DNA from: Hyphomicrobium_A sp963759735
GTDB lineage: Bacteria; Pseudomonadota; Alphaproteobacteria; Rhizobiales; Hyphomicrobiaceae
Length of the DNA stretch: 64,000 nucleotides
Assembly: GCA_963759735.1 (NCBI GenBank)
Contig: CAVXAF010000004.1
Span: 124,001 to 188,000, forward strand
Direction of reading: 5' to 3'
Shown here: positions 46,032 to 57,144 of the stretch, piece after piece
How positions within the stretch are numbered: the stretch's first letter is position 1
How the letters are laid out: each line of letters begins with the position of its first letter
Made by a program: the position numbers and the translations under genes
Notes under the pieces: model-generated
What the model saw: only the letters and a program-made list of their open reading frames with translations
Told to the model about the DNA's origin: nothing
The model's database searches: none

Positions 46032-48200
46032 ATGTCTAACTTTCTCGAAGGCTACGAGGAGAGCGGCGTGAGCAAGAAGCCCGGCAAGGCAAGCGCGAAA
46101 ACAGTGGGCAAGAAGCAGGTCGCGGCGCGGATCGCCAGGGCGCGCGCGAAGGCGCCGACGCGCAAGCGGCCCACCAATCCGCTTTTGGCGCGCTGGAGTG
46201 CGTCGTTCGGCCTGCCACCGTTCGAGAAGATAGATCCCGGCCACTTCAATGCGGCCTTTGCGGCGGCGCTGAAGGAGCACAAGGCGGACATCGCGCGCAT
46301 TGCCGCCGATACGGCGCGACCGACGTTTGCCAATACGATCGGAGCCCTGGAAAAGAGCGGCCGTCTCATCGAGAAGGTCGCCTCGGTCTTCTACAATCTC
46401 ACAGGCGCCCACACCAACGAGGCGCTGCAGGCCATCGAGCGCGAGATGGCGCCCAAGCTCGCCGCGCACGATACGGCAATCATGCTCAATTCGAAGATCT
46501 TCAAGCGCGTCGAGGAGCTGTACGAGCGCCGCGATGCGCTGACCCTGACCGACGAGCAACGGCGGGTTCTGGAGCTGCGCTACAAGTGGCTCGTACGCGC
46601 CGGCGCCAAGCTGGGCGGCAAGCAGAAGGCGCGGGTGGCCGAGATCAATCAGCGCCTGGCCAGCTTGGCGACTCAGTTTTCCCAGAACGTGCTCAAGGAC
46701 GAGCAATCCTGGCGCATGGTGCTCAGCGAGCGCGATCTCGAAGGTCTGCCGGACGCCATGCGCGATGCGGCCGCCCGCGCCGCCGCCGATGCGGGCCTGC
46801 CGGGCAAGTACATGATCACGCTGTCGCGCTCTTCGATCGAGCCGTTCCTGCAGTTTTCGGCGCGCCGCGATCTGCGCGAGGAAGCATTCAACGCCTGGAT
46901 CCGTCGCGGCGAGATGGGCAAGGAAACCGACAATCGCGCCATCGCCGCCGAGATCGTGGCCCTGCGCGCCGAGTTCGCCGCCCTGCTCGGTTTCAAGACC
47001 TACGCCGACTACAGCCTGGAAGAGACGATGGCCAAGACGCCGGCCAGCGTGCGCGGACTGCTTTCGGCGGTGTGGGAGCCGGCGGTCAAGCGGGCCATGG
47101 GGGAGCGCGATGCGCTGCAGAGCCGCGTGCGCGAAGAAGGCGGCAATTTCTCCATCGCGCCGTGGGACTGGCGCTACTTCGCCGAGAAGGAGCGCAAGGC
47201 GCGCTTCGACGTCGATGAGGCTTCGACGCGGCCGTACCTGGTGCTCGACAACGTCGTCGCGGCGGCGTTCGATACCGCGAGCCGGCTGTTCGGGCTGAAG
47301 TTCAAGGAGTTGCCCGATGCGCCGCGCTACCAGGAGGACGTGCGCGTCTGGGAGGTGAGCGACAAGCGCGGCAACCACGTCGGCGTGTTCCTGGGCGATT
47401 ATTTCGCGCGCCCCTCCAAGCGGTCTGGCGCGTGGATGTCGGCCTTCCGCTCGCAGTCGAAGGTGGCGGGCGATGTCTCGCCCATCATCGTCAACGTCAT
47501 GAACTTCGCGCGCGGCGAGGAGGGCGAGCCGAGCCTGCTATCGCTCGACGATGCGCGCACGCTGTTCCACGAGTTCGGCCACGGCCTGCACGGGCTGCTG
47601 TCGGACGTCACCTATCCCTCGATCTCGGGCACGTCGGTGACCCGCGACTTCGTCGAACTGCCCTCACAGCTCTACGAACATTGGCTGATGGTGCCGGAGA
47701 CGCTCGAGAAGTTCGCCGTCCACCACGCGACGGGCAAGCCCATGCCGGCGGCGCTGCTGAAGCGCATCAAGAAGGCGCGCAACTTCAACCAGGGCTTCTC
47801 GACCATCGAGTATCTCGCCTCGGCCTACGTCGACATGGAGCTGCACGCGCTGGAAGACGAGAGCGGCCTCGATGTCGACGCCTTCGAGCGCGGTACGCTC
47901 GACCGGCTCGGGATGCCGCGCGAGATCGTCATGCGCCATCGTATCCCGCACTTCCTGCACATCATGGGCGGGTATGCGGCCGGGTATTACAGCTACCTGT
48001 GGTCGGAGGTGATGGATGCGGACGCCTTCGCCGCTTTCGAGGAGACGGGCGATGCCTTCGACAAGGCGACGGCCAAGAAGCTGCACAAGTACATCTATTC
48101 GGGCGGCAACCAGCGCGATCCGCTGGAGGCCTACGTGGCCTTCCGCGGCCGCCCGCCGGAGATCAAGGGGCTTTTGAAGAAGCGCGGGCTGGCGGGCTAG
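46032..48200 (+). CDS. M3 family oligopeptidase (oligopeptidase A/Dcp-like)
   Basis: A 722-residue zinc metallopeptidase that degrades short peptides in the cytoplasm. The M3 signature FHEFGHGLHGLLS contains HEFGH at about residues 513-517; the third ligand Glu lies in RDFVELPSQLYEHW, and the substrate-binding HIMGGYAAGYYSYLWSEVMDADAF block is intact. The N-terminus has a ~45-residue Lys/Ala-rich extension not typical of the family, so translation might begin at a later codon such as GTG 46068. OpdA and Dcp cannot be separated by eye. Next to a transposase remnant downstream. Confidence 0.92.
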   Translation: MSNFLEGYEESGVSKKPGKASAKTVGKKQVAARIARARAKAPTRKRPTNPLLARWSASFGLPPFEKIDPGHFNAAFAAALKEHKADIARIAADTARPTFANTIGALEKSGRLIEKVASVFYNLTGAHTNEALQAIEREMAPKLAAHDTAIMLNSKIFKRVEELYERRDALTLTDEQRRVLELRYKWLVRAGAKLGGKQKARVAEINQRLASLATQFSQNVLKDEQSWRMVLSERDLEGLPDAMRDAAARAAADAGLPGKYMITLSRSSIEPFLQFSARRDLREEAFNAWIRRGEMGKETDNRAIAAEIVALRAEFAALLGFKTYADYSLEETMAKTPASVRGLLSAVWEPAVKRAMGERDALQSRVREEGGNFSIAPWDWRYFAEKERKARFDVDEASTRPYLVLDNVVAAAFDTASRLFGLKFKELPDAPRYQEDVRVWEVSDKRGNHVGVFLGDYFARPSKRSGAWMSAFRSQSKVAGDVSPIIVNVMNFARGEEGEPSLLSLDDARTLFHEFGHGLHGLLSDVTYPSISGTSVTRDFVELPSQLYEHWLMVPETLEKFAVHHATGKPMPAALLKRIKKARNFNQGFSTIEYLASAYVDMELHALEDESGLDVDAFERGTLDRLGMPREIVMRHRIPHFLHIMGGYAAGYYSYLWSEVMDADAFAAFEETGDAFDKATAKKLHKYIYSGGNQRDPLEAYVAFRGRPPEIKGLLKKRGLAG

Positions 48201-48231
48201 GGCCGCGCGCGGTGCTTGCGCGGACGCGCCC

Positions 48232-48440
48232 TCAAAGAAGCTCAACAACCACCGTCACGCGATCTCGCTCTACTTCACGTTCTACAACTGGACGCGCATC
48301 CATAAGACGCTGCGCACCACGCCAGCGATGGCAGCGGGCCTCACGGATCGCGTGTGGGACATGGAAGAGATCATTGCGCTGATGGACGAGCAGCGCCGAA
48401 GCCGGGCCGTCCGAAGACGTACAAGAAGCGCGCGGCCTAG
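48232..48440 (+). pseudogene. Transposase C-terminal remnant (IS1-like DDE family)
   Basis: A translated fragment reads KKLNNHRHAISLYFTFYNW, TRIHKTLRTTPAMAAGLTDRVW, DMEEIIALMDEQ, then in a shifted frame APKPGRPKTYKKRAA and stop. This matches the C-terminal region of IS1-family-like transposases common in Rhizobiales (Y-F-x-FYNF-RxHKTLRxTPAMAAG, ending with PGRPKTYKK). The N-terminal half is absent and one base is missing near 48390, so it is dead. It begins 32 nt after the M3 peptidase stop, marking a past insertion or deletion. Confidence 0.8.
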
Positions 48441-48856
48441 CTTGACGAAGTCGGCCTCGTAACCCGTGCATCCTTGAACAAGAACGGCGGTCTCTCGTTG
48501 TTATCCGCGGCGTACCGGCGAAGCTCTTTCCGGCTGATCATCGTCTCGACCGTAACCGGGTCCTCGGTGTCCGCGTCCGGTTGGATGCCTGCGTCGTGTT
48601 TTGTCAGAGCCAAAGCAACCGCCTCATCTAGCCCGGTAGGACGGAGCTTTCCCGCGTAGATGTCCGAGTGCAGGCGCCAATACACGTCGCGCACGTCGCT
48701 AGCGAGCGGGGGATTCTCCGGCTCATAGTTTAACCAGAGCGCCGCAGCTTCGCCGAGCCTGAAGTGGTCCCGCATGTCCCACGATGGAAAGTTCGGAGAG
48801 GAAGGGGGAACGTAAAGCCGGAACTTTGAGAAATCCGGTTGCGTCGCCAGGCGCAC
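48437..48856 (-). CDS. Hypothetical protein of accessory character
   Basis: A 139-residue protein I cannot name. The middle (WDMRDHFRLGEAAALWLNYEPENPP) has the pattern of short domains that begin with a W-x-x-R and LxEAAxLW block; the C-terminal ISRKELRRYAADNNERPPFLF resembles the x-SRxxLRxFAExxGxxPxFLF ending often seen in proteins from prophages and integrative elements. GTG 48856 is the likely start. It overlaps the transposase remnant by 4 nt, tail to tail, supporting a mobile origin. Function unknown. Confidence 0.6.
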   Translation of the reverse strand: MRLATQPDFSKFRLYVPPSSPNFPSWDMRDHFRLGEAAALWLNYEPENPPLASDVRDVYWRLHSDIYAGKLRPTGLDEAVALALTKHDAGIQPDADTEDPVTVETMISRKELRRYAADNNERPPFLFKDARVTRPTSSS

Positions 48857-48877
48857 AGCTACCTGTCTGTAGCGCGC

Positions 48878-49006
48878 CTAGCGTATCTTTCCTTGGGCGA
48901 CGTACTCAACGCACGCGATGCACAGGATGGCCATGCCGATCATGGCCCACACCTGCCAGGACAAGAAGCCCGAGGTGGCGCTAAGCATGTCGCGCGCCTT
49001 CGGCAT
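48878..49006 (-). CDS. Small single-pass membrane protein (42 residues), putative
   Basis: A short minus-strand frame encodes a basic N-terminus (MPKARDM), a hydrophobic stretch (FLSWQVWAMIGMAILCIACV) and a short polar tail (EYVAQGKIR). An alternative start, ATG 48988, gives 36 residues. It ends 21 nt before the hypothetical gene at 48856, so both could be cotranscribed. The ribosome site is weak. Chance hydrophobic frames are common, so confidence is low. Confidence 0.35.
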   Translation of the reverse strand: MPKARDMLSATSGFLSWQVWAMIGMAILCIACVEYVAQGKIR

Positions 49007-49282
49007 TTTCTGTGTAAGCGAATTGGGAAGCACTTGGCTGGCGAGAAGGCGAGGCACCCAGGAGTGCCCACGCCAAGAGAATCCACTCCACCCAGGAGCG
49101 GTCCAACATCCTCCAGAGAACTCTCATGCGGAAAAACATCGGCCAGCCCCGCTTGGGTACGGCCGACTACAGAGCACGAACGAGCTACGCCCGGGAGGGC
49201 CTCGCCACGCGACCCATCTTGCACTCCCATGATTTCAAACTGAGACAGTGACCGCCGGCCGACAAGAACAAATGGGGTCTGC
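49007..49282. other. Gene-poor stretch between orphan ORF and DUF1223 gene
   Basis: Together with the small ORF this makes a ~430-nt gap. Several short frames exist on both strands but none has a family motif or ribosome site. A short direct repeat CACCCAGGAG occurs at 49055 and 49089. I see no terminator or promoter of note. It may be decayed DNA from the same mobile insertion as the transposase remnant. Confidence 0.4.
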
Positions 49283-50044
49283 CTACCAGAGCCCGGTCCA
49301 GGCGGCGCCGATGATGGGACCGGCCTTGCCCTCCTGCAGCAGGATGATGGCGGCCTCGGTCTCCGGGCGCATGACGGCGGTGCGCGTCAGCTGCAGGCTC
49401 ATCGCCTTCCCGGTCCACGAGCCGACGGGCAGCATCTCGCGCACGATGTTGGTGTAGGTGAGCTTCTTGCCCTTGTTGTCGCCCCGCTCGACGGGCACGT
49501 CGGCGCGCTTCTGCACCACGGCGAACCAGATCGTCGCCTCTTTGTAGGTGCGGCCCAACGGGGCGTCGCCGGTTTCGATCTTGATCGAGTTGCGCTCGTG
49601 CCAGAAGCGGATCGGCACGCGCGCGTCCTTCAGCGCCAGGTTGGTCGTCGTGATGGCTTCCTCGATGGCGGCGGGATCGGAGCCGTTGACGCCGATCATG
49701 CCGTTGACGACGACTTGCGGCGTGTAGATGGCGCCGTCGCCGCGTGCCTTGGCGTAGGCGCGCTGGCGCTCGGAATTCTTGTCGGAGGCGAGCGTGTCCT
49801 TCCAGCCGAGGTAATCCCAGATGTCGACCGGGAGCGTGATGGCGATGACGTTCGGCCGGTCGGCGAACTTGGCCAGCACCTGATCGGCCGGCGGGCAGGT
49901 ATCGCAGCCCTGGCTGGTGAACAGCTCAAGGACATCCTTGGCGGGCCCGAACGACGGATTGATGCCGCCGGCAGCATCCTGCGTCTGCGCGGATGCCGGC
50001 AGGAAAAGTGCGAGCGAGATGACAACGAGGGGGGCTAGTCGCAT
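49283..50044 (-). CDS. DUF1223 thioredoxin-like exported protein
   Basis: A 253-residue protein with a signal peptide (LAPLVVISLALFLPASAQ) and the DUF1223 motif LELFTSQGCDTCPPADQVLAKFA, a thioredoxin-like C-x-x-C at CDTC. The YTPQVVVNGMIGVNGSD and VREMLPVGSWTG segments are also typical. A periplasmic redox or thiol role is inferred only from the motif. It lies downstream of acnA on the same strand; acnA, DUF1223 and ccm genes are neighbours in many Rhizobiales. Confidence 0.9.
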   Translation of the reverse strand: MRLAPLVVISLALFLPASAQTQDAAGGINPSFGPAKDVLELFTSQGCDTCPPADQVLAKFADRPNVIAITLPVDIWDYLGWKDTLASDKNSERQRAYAKARGDGAIYTPQVVVNGMIGVNGSDPAAIEEAITTTNLALKDARVPIRFWHERNSIKIETGDAPLGRTYKEATIWFAVVQKRADVPVERGDNKGKKLTYTNIVREMLPVGSWTGKAMSLQLTRTAVMRPETEAAIILLQEGKAGPIIGAAWTGLW

Positions 50045-50184
50045 GCGCCAAAGTACACCGAAAGGAACTGCTGCATAAGACTAGGCAGGGGGGTGTAACG
50101 TTACAACAAAACTCACGAAAGCGTGTAGTGCGCGCGGCGGGGGCTCCGCGAGCCCCAGCGGCAGCGCCTTCTGCCCTGCTCGGC

Positions 50185-52908
<2,724 letters not shown>

Positions 52909-53135
52909 CTCCCTCAGTTTCGCAGTCGGCGGATTTCGAAGACCGCCTCTACCCAATCGTCAACCCTGCCGCAGGTGCGGCCGAGGACGGCGCCGACTTA
53001 TGCTAGTATGCTGGTTGCGCCGGAAGCATTGCTTCACACGCGGGTGCGTCCGGCCCCAGCCCAGCGCGCATACCATCTTGCGGGATTTTCCCACTTCTTC
53101 GCTAGCGCATTCTGCCACACGGGTGATGAAGAGCC

Positions 53136-53780
53136 GTGCAGCTCATTGCTGAAAATTTGGTCCTGGAGCGCGGCGGTCGCACGATCGCCAGCGATTTATC
53201 GTTTCAGGTCGCCGCCGGTGAGGCACTCGTGCTCACGGGGCCTAACGGATCGGGAAAATCGACACTTCTGCGGGCACTAGCTGGTTATTTGCGGCCCGCT
53301 GGCGGAGCAGTGCGCGTCGACGACGGGGCCGCTGATGGCGACGCGAAGGAAATCGGCGAGCTGTGCCATTTTGTCGGGCACCTTGACGGGATCAAGTCGC
53401 ACCTCACGGCGGTCGAGAATTTGGCGTTCTGGGCGCGCTATCTCGCCGAACCGGAGGATGCGGCCCGCTCCGCCGCAGCGCGCGTCGAGGCAGCCTTGGA
53501 CACTTTCGCGCTCGATGCGCTCGCCGATATTCCCGCCGGCTACCTGTCGGCCGGCCAAAAGCGCCGGCTCGGGCTTGCCCGTCTCGTCGTCGTCTGGCGA
53601 CCGGTCTGGTTGCTCGATGAGCCGACCGTGTCGCTGGATGCCGCATCGGTGGAACTGCTGGCGGCGGCGATCAACGCACACCTAGTCGGCGGCGGTCTCG
53701 CTGTCGTAGCCACGCACGTGCCGATGGCGTTGCAGCCCCTGCAGACGCTGCGCCTTGGACGGCGGGAGGCGCGATCGTGA
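53136..53780 (+). CDS. ccmA: Heme exporter ATP-binding protein CcmA
   Basis: CcmA is the ATPase of the CcmABCD complex that releases heme-loaded CcmE in system I cytochrome c maturation. Walker A GPNGSGKST (residues 35-43), signature-like LSAGQKRRLGLARL, and Walker B VWLLDEPTVSLD are present; the ASDLSFQVAAGEALVLTGPNG N-terminus is typical. GTG 53136 is the start; it overlaps ccmB by 4 nt. The ccmABCDG order, next to acnA, is conserved in Alphaproteobacteria; ccmE, F, H are not in the window. Confidence 0.95.
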   Translation: MQLIAENLVLERGGRTIASDLSFQVAAGEALVLTGPNGSGKSTLLRALAGYLRPAGGAVRVDDGAADGDAKEIGELCHFVGHLDGIKSHLTAVENLAFWARYLAEPEDAARSAAARVEAALDTFALDALADIPAGYLSAGQKRRLGLARLVVVWRPVWLLDEPTVSLDAASVELLAAAINAHLVGGGLAVVATHVPMALQPLQTLRLGRREARS

Positions 53781-54442
53781 GCGCGTTTCTCGCCTTGTTG
53801 AAGCGCGACTTGCTCCTCAGTGTGCGCCAGGGCGGGGCTCTGGGCACCGCGCTCGGCTTCTACATGCTGGTCGTGACACTACTGCCGCTCGGCCTCGGCG
53901 CCGACCTCAACCTGCTGTCGCGCATCGCTCCGGGGGTACTGTGGATTGCGCTGCTGCTGGCGGCGCTGCTTTCGCTCGGGAGGGTGTTCTCGTCCGACTA
54001 CGAGGACGGCTCGCTCGACGTGCTGGTCACAGGGTCGCTGCCTATGGAGGCGGTGGTAACGGCCAAGGCCCTAGCGCATTGGATCTCGACGGGTATCCCG
54101 CTGGCGCTGATGGCGCCCGTACTCGGGCTGCTGCTTAATCTCGATATCGGGGCCTACCCGCTGCTCGTCGCAACGATGCTGCTGGGCACGCCGGCGGTGA
54201 GCTTCATAGGTGCGGTGGGCGCCGCTTTGACCTTGCGGGCCTATCGCGGCGGCCTGCTGATCGCGCTGCTGGTGCTGCCGCTCTACGTGCCGACGCTGAT
54301 TTTCGGCATGGCGGCGATCAACGGCCTGCTGGGGACCGCCGGCACGGGCAGTTCTCTGCTTATCCTTACCGCGCTGTCGCTGGCCTCGGTGGTGCTGTGC
54401 CCGTTGGCCGCGGCTGCGGCGTTGCGGGTGCAAATGCAGTGA
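53777..54442 (+). CDS. ccmB: Heme exporter permease CcmB
   Basis: CcmB is the six-helix membrane subunit paired with CcmA. The 221-residue protein shows six hydrophobic segments, the N-terminal FLALLKRDLLLSVRQGG and the LGRVFSSDYEDGSLDVLVTGSLPMEAVVTAKALAHWI region typical of CcmB, and LLIALLVLPLYVPTLIFG near the end. It starts with GTG inside the last codons of ccmA (4-nt overlap). Confidence 0.95.
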   Translation: MSAFLALLKRDLLLSVRQGGALGTALGFYMLVVTLLPLGLGADLNLLSRIAPGVLWIALLLAALLSLGRVFSSDYEDGSLDVLVTGSLPMEAVVTAKALAHWISTGIPLALMAPVLGLLLNLDIGAYPLLVATMLLGTPAVSFIGAVGAALTLRAYRGGLLIALLVLPLYVPTLIFGMAAINGLLGTAGTGSSLLILTALSLASVVLCPLAAAAALRVQMQ

Positions 54443-54525
54443 CGCGAGAAGCGGGCTCGCGGCGGCCGGCGGAGCGGGAAGACCATGGTTCGGTTGCCAA
54501 ATGTGCCAGTTGTGCAGCCGCTCAA

Positions 54526-54554
54526 TTGCGCAAAGCCGACCTCTAGCTTAGATC
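54526..54554 (+). promoter_or_regulatory. Candidate internal promoter directly upstream of ccmC
   Basis: TTGCGC (54526-54531) and TAGATC (54549-54554) are 17 bp apart. The predicted start site, near 54561, coincides with the ccmC ATG at 54562, and no ribosome site precedes that ATG, suggesting a leaderless transcript. Weak match to consensus. Confidence 0.35.
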
Positions 54555-54561
54555 ATCTCTA

Positions 54562-55323
54562 ATGCAGACCTTCACCCAGCGCTTGGCCAATCCGACCCGC
54601 TTCATGGAGCTGTCCGCGACCGTGCTGCCGTGGATTTCCGGCGCCGCCGCGGCTGTCATCGCCTACGGGCTCTATTTGAGCTTTTTCGTCGCGCCGCCTG
54701 ACTACCTGCAGGGCGAGACGGCGCGCATCATGTTCATCCACGTGCCCTGCGCCTGGCTGTCGATGTCGGTCTACGCCCTCGTGGCCGCCTCGGCCTTCGG
54801 GCTGCTCGTATTCCGCCACCCGCTGGCCGACGTATCCGCCAAGGCCGCCGTGCCGCTCGGCGCCGCCTTCACGTTCCTCGCGTTGGTGACCGGATCGCTG
54901 TGGGGCCGGCCGACCTGGGGCACCTACTGGGTATGGGATGCGCGGCTGACGTCGGTGCTCATATTGTTCTTCCTCTACCTTGGACTGATGGCGCTGCGCT
55001 CTGCGATCGAGGAAGAATCGCAGGCCTCCAAGCTGACAGCCATTCTCGCCCTCGTCGGCGTCGTCATGCTGCCGATCATCAAGTTCTCGGTCGATTTCGG
55101 CAATACGCTGCACCAGCCGGCGAGCGTCATGCGCGTCGGCGGCCCGACCATCGATGCAGCGCTGCTGACGCCGCTGCTCGTCATGGCAGTGGGCTTCACG
55201 CTGATGTTCATCGCCATGCACCTGAAGGCGATGCGCAACGAGATCCTGCGCCGCCGGGTCAAGGCGATGCAGCTTGCCGAGGTGGAACGTGCACAGGCGG
55301 CACAGCTGGCGGCGGCGGAGTAA
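54562..55323 (+). CDS. ccmC: Heme handling protein CcmC
   Basis: CcmC presents heme to CcmE in the periplasm. The six-helix, 253-residue protein carries the WWD-like tryptophan-rich signature WGRPTWGTYWVWDARLTSVLIL and the flanking heme-ligand histidines: IFIHVPCAWLS region and FGNTLHQPASV. It lies 119 nt after ccmB, an unusually long gap that holds a promoter-like sequence, and 4 nt before ccmD. Confidence 0.95.
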   Translation: MQTFTQRLANPTRFMELSATVLPWISGAAAAVIAYGLYLSFFVAPPDYLQGETARIMFIHVPCAWLSMSVYALVAASAFGLLVFRHPLADVSAKAAVPLGAAFTFLALVTGSLWGRPTWGTYWVWDARLTSVLILFFLYLGLMALRSAIEEESQASKLTAILALVGVVMLPIIKFSVDFGNTLHQPASVMRVGGPTIDAALLTPLLVMAVGFTLMFIAMHLKAMRNEILRRRVKAMQLAEVERAQAAQLAAAE

Positions 55324-55327
55324 ACAC

Positions 55328-55507
55328 ATGGACTTCGGCTTGGACCTTGGACCGCACGCAAGCTTCATCTGGTCGGCCTATGCCATCGTCGCCGTCGTCA
55401 TCGGCGCGCTCATCGCCTGGCTCGTCTTTGACGGGCGCGAGCAGGAACGCCGGCTCGCCGCACTTGCTGCGCGTGGCGTCAAGCGCCGCTCGGCTACCCG
55501 CGCCTAA
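55328..55507 (+). CDS. ccmD: Heme exporter protein CcmD
   Basis: A 59-residue single-pass membrane protein that helps release holo-CcmE from CcmC. The helix AYAIVAVVIGALIAWLVFDG, preceded by SFIWSAY, and followed by basic REQERRLAALAARGVKRRS, is the normal CcmD pattern. Short and poorly conserved, but position between ccmC and ccmG makes the call firm. ATG 55328 lies 4 nt after ccmC. Confidence 0.9.
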   Translation: MDFGLDLGPHASFIWSAYAIVAVVIGALIAWLVFDGREQERRLAALAARGVKRRSATRA

Positions 55508-55525
55508 AGCTTCGAAAGCAACCGC

Positions 55526-56137
55526 ATGCAACCCACCGACACGCGCGTCCCGCCGGTCACCAAGCGCGGCTTTGGCTGGTTGATTGCGCCGGTATTGGTG
55601 TTCGCCGCGCTCGTCGGCGTGTTCGCCTTCGCGCTGAAGACGGGCGATCCCTCCAAGCTGCCCTCGGCGCTGATCGGCAAGTCGGCGCCGGCCGCCGCGT
55701 TCGCGCCACTCGATGGGCTGGTCGACAACGGTCGGCAGGTGCCTGGATTTTCGGGTGCGCAACTGGCGAGCGGCCAGCCGAGCATCGTCAACTTCTGGGC
55801 CTCGTGGTGCGTGCCGTGCGCCGAGGAGCAGCCGCTGCTGGTCGAATTGCAGAAGCGCACCGGCGTGACGCTCTATGGCGTCAACTACAAGGACGATCCG
55901 GTGTCGGCGCGCCGCTTCCTGGGCCGCTACGGCAATCCGTTCACGGCCGTCGGCACCGACGACAAGGGCCGCGCCGCCATCGAATGGGGCGTCTACGGGA
56001 TGCCCGAGACGTTCGTCGTCAATGGGCGCGGCGAGATCGTCTTCAAGCATGTCGGCCCGGTGACGCCGGAAAGCATGCAGACCAAGCTCTTGCCGGCGCT
56101 GGAGCGGGCGAAGGCAGCGGCTGCGCCCTCGCCCTAG
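55526..56137 (+). CDS. ccmG: Thiol:disulfide interchange protein CcmG (DsbE)
   Basis: CcmG is the membrane-anchored periplasmic thioredoxin that reduces apocytochrome c heme-binding cysteines. An N-terminal anchor (WLIAPVLVFAALVGVFAFALKTG) is followed by NFWASWCVPCAEEQP with Cys95 and Cys98 as the WCxPC active site, the family GVNYKDDP and the cis-Pro loop GVYGMPETFVV. 203 residues, as expected. It is 18 nt downstream of ccmD. Confidence 0.95.
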   Translation: MQPTDTRVPPVTKRGFGWLIAPVLVFAALVGVFAFALKTGDPSKLPSALIGKSAPAAAFAPLDGLVDNGRQVPGFSGAQLASGQPSIVNFWASWCVPCAEEQPLLVELQKRTGVTLYGVNYKDDPVSARRFLGRYGNPFTAVGTDDKGRAAIEWGVYGMPETFVVNGRGEIVFKHVGPVTPESMQTKLLPALERAKAAAAPSP

Positions 56138-56145
56138 GTCGAGAG

Positions 56146-57045
56146 CTAAAGCGCGAGCAGCCTCTGCCGCAGGCGATCGGCCGCAAAGTCCAAGAAGACC
56201 CGCATTTTGGAGGGCAGCGCGCCGCGCGCCGCGTGCAGCAAATGAACGGGCAGCGGCGCCACCTCGAAATCCGCCAGGACAATCTGCAGCGAGCCATCAC
56301 GCACGGCGTCGGCGCATTGGTAGTGCAGCACGCGCGTCACGCCGACGGCTTGGACTGCGGCCGCGACCGCCGCCTCGGCCGTGGACACGGAGAGGCGCGG
56401 GCGGATCGGCACGTTGAGGGTCGCGCCATTCCGTGCGAACGCCCACGCCGATGCCGGCGATAGAAATTCGAAGGCGACGCACGGCAGCCGGGCGAGGTGC
56501 TCGGGCTTCTTTGGCTTGTCGTGCGCCGCCGTGAGCCTGGGGCTGGCGCAAACGACGGTCCGCATCGATCCGACGCGCGTCGCGATCATGCTGCTGTTGG
56601 GGAGAGCACCGATGCGCACGGCCAGATCGATGTGGTCTTCGATCAGATGCAGGTTGCGGTCCGATAGCTGCAGCCGGACATCGATCTCCGGATAGGCGGC
56701 CAGGAAATCAACGACCAGGGGGAGGATGTGCAGGCGGCCGAACAGCACAGGCGCGGTCAGCACCAGTTCCCCGCGTGGCGTGTGGAATTCGCCTGCGGTG
56801 GCCCGCTCGACGTCGTCCACCTCCTCGAGGATACGTTTGGCGGCGGCGACGTAAGTGGCGCCCGCGTCGGTCAGGTCGACCTTGCGGGTGGTGCGTACCA
56901 GCAGCTTGGTTCCGATGTGGGCCTCGAGCTCGCTCACCTTCCGGCTGACGGTGGCCAGCGGCACGCCCAACTCGCGGCTGGCCGCCGAAAAGCTGCGCTT
57001 CTCGACGACGCGGAGCAGAATGGCCATGGCTTCGAGGCGGTCCAC
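56146..57045 (-). CDS. LysR-family transcriptional regulator
   Basis: A 299-residue LTTR. The winged HTH is at residues 1-60 (MAILLRVVEKRSFSAASRELGVPLATVSRKVSELEAHIGTKLL, followed by RTTRKVDLTDAG), and the periplasmic-binding-like effector domain follows from ~90. The RTTRKVxLTDAG wing with the AVRIGxLPNSSxIA segment places it in the CrgA/DmlR-like class. It is divergent from the PPOX-fold gene 99 nt away, so it probably regulates that gene and itself. Effector unknown. Confidence 0.93.
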   Translation of the reverse strand: MDRLEAMAILLRVVEKRSFSAASRELGVPLATVSRKVSELEAHIGTKLLVRTTRKVDLTDAGATYVAAAKRILEEVDDVERATAGEFHTPRGELVLTAPVLFGRLHILPLVVDFLAAYPEIDVRLQLSDRNLHLIEDHIDLAVRIGALPNSSMIATRVGSMRTVVCASPRLTAAHDKPKKPEHLARLPCVAFEFLSPASAWAFARNGATLNVPIRPRLSVSTAEAAVAAAVQAVGVTRVLHYQCADAVRDGSLQIVLADFEVAPLPVHLLHAARGALPSKMRVFLDFAADRLRQRLLAL

Positions 57046-57050
57046 GATTA

Positions 57051-57066
57051 TTCCATCTCATGGGAA
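57051..57066. promoter_or_regulatory. Inverted repeat between the LysR and PPOX genes
   Basis: TTCCATCTCATGGGAA carries TTCC-N8-GGAA arms just upstream of the LysR start. LysR proteins bind imperfect dyads of this size in such divergent gaps. The match is short and could be chance. Confidence 0.35.
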
Positions 57067-57144
57067 AATCATTTCAGACAATACGGGATTATGCGCCTGT
57101 GTGGAACGGCATATCTATGCGTCTCGCCGCCAAGGAGGGCCGTC

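Noticed and set aside
49055..49098. Direct repeat CACCCAGGAG as an insertion target duplication
   Set aside because: Copies are only 34 bp apart with no element between them; likely chance.
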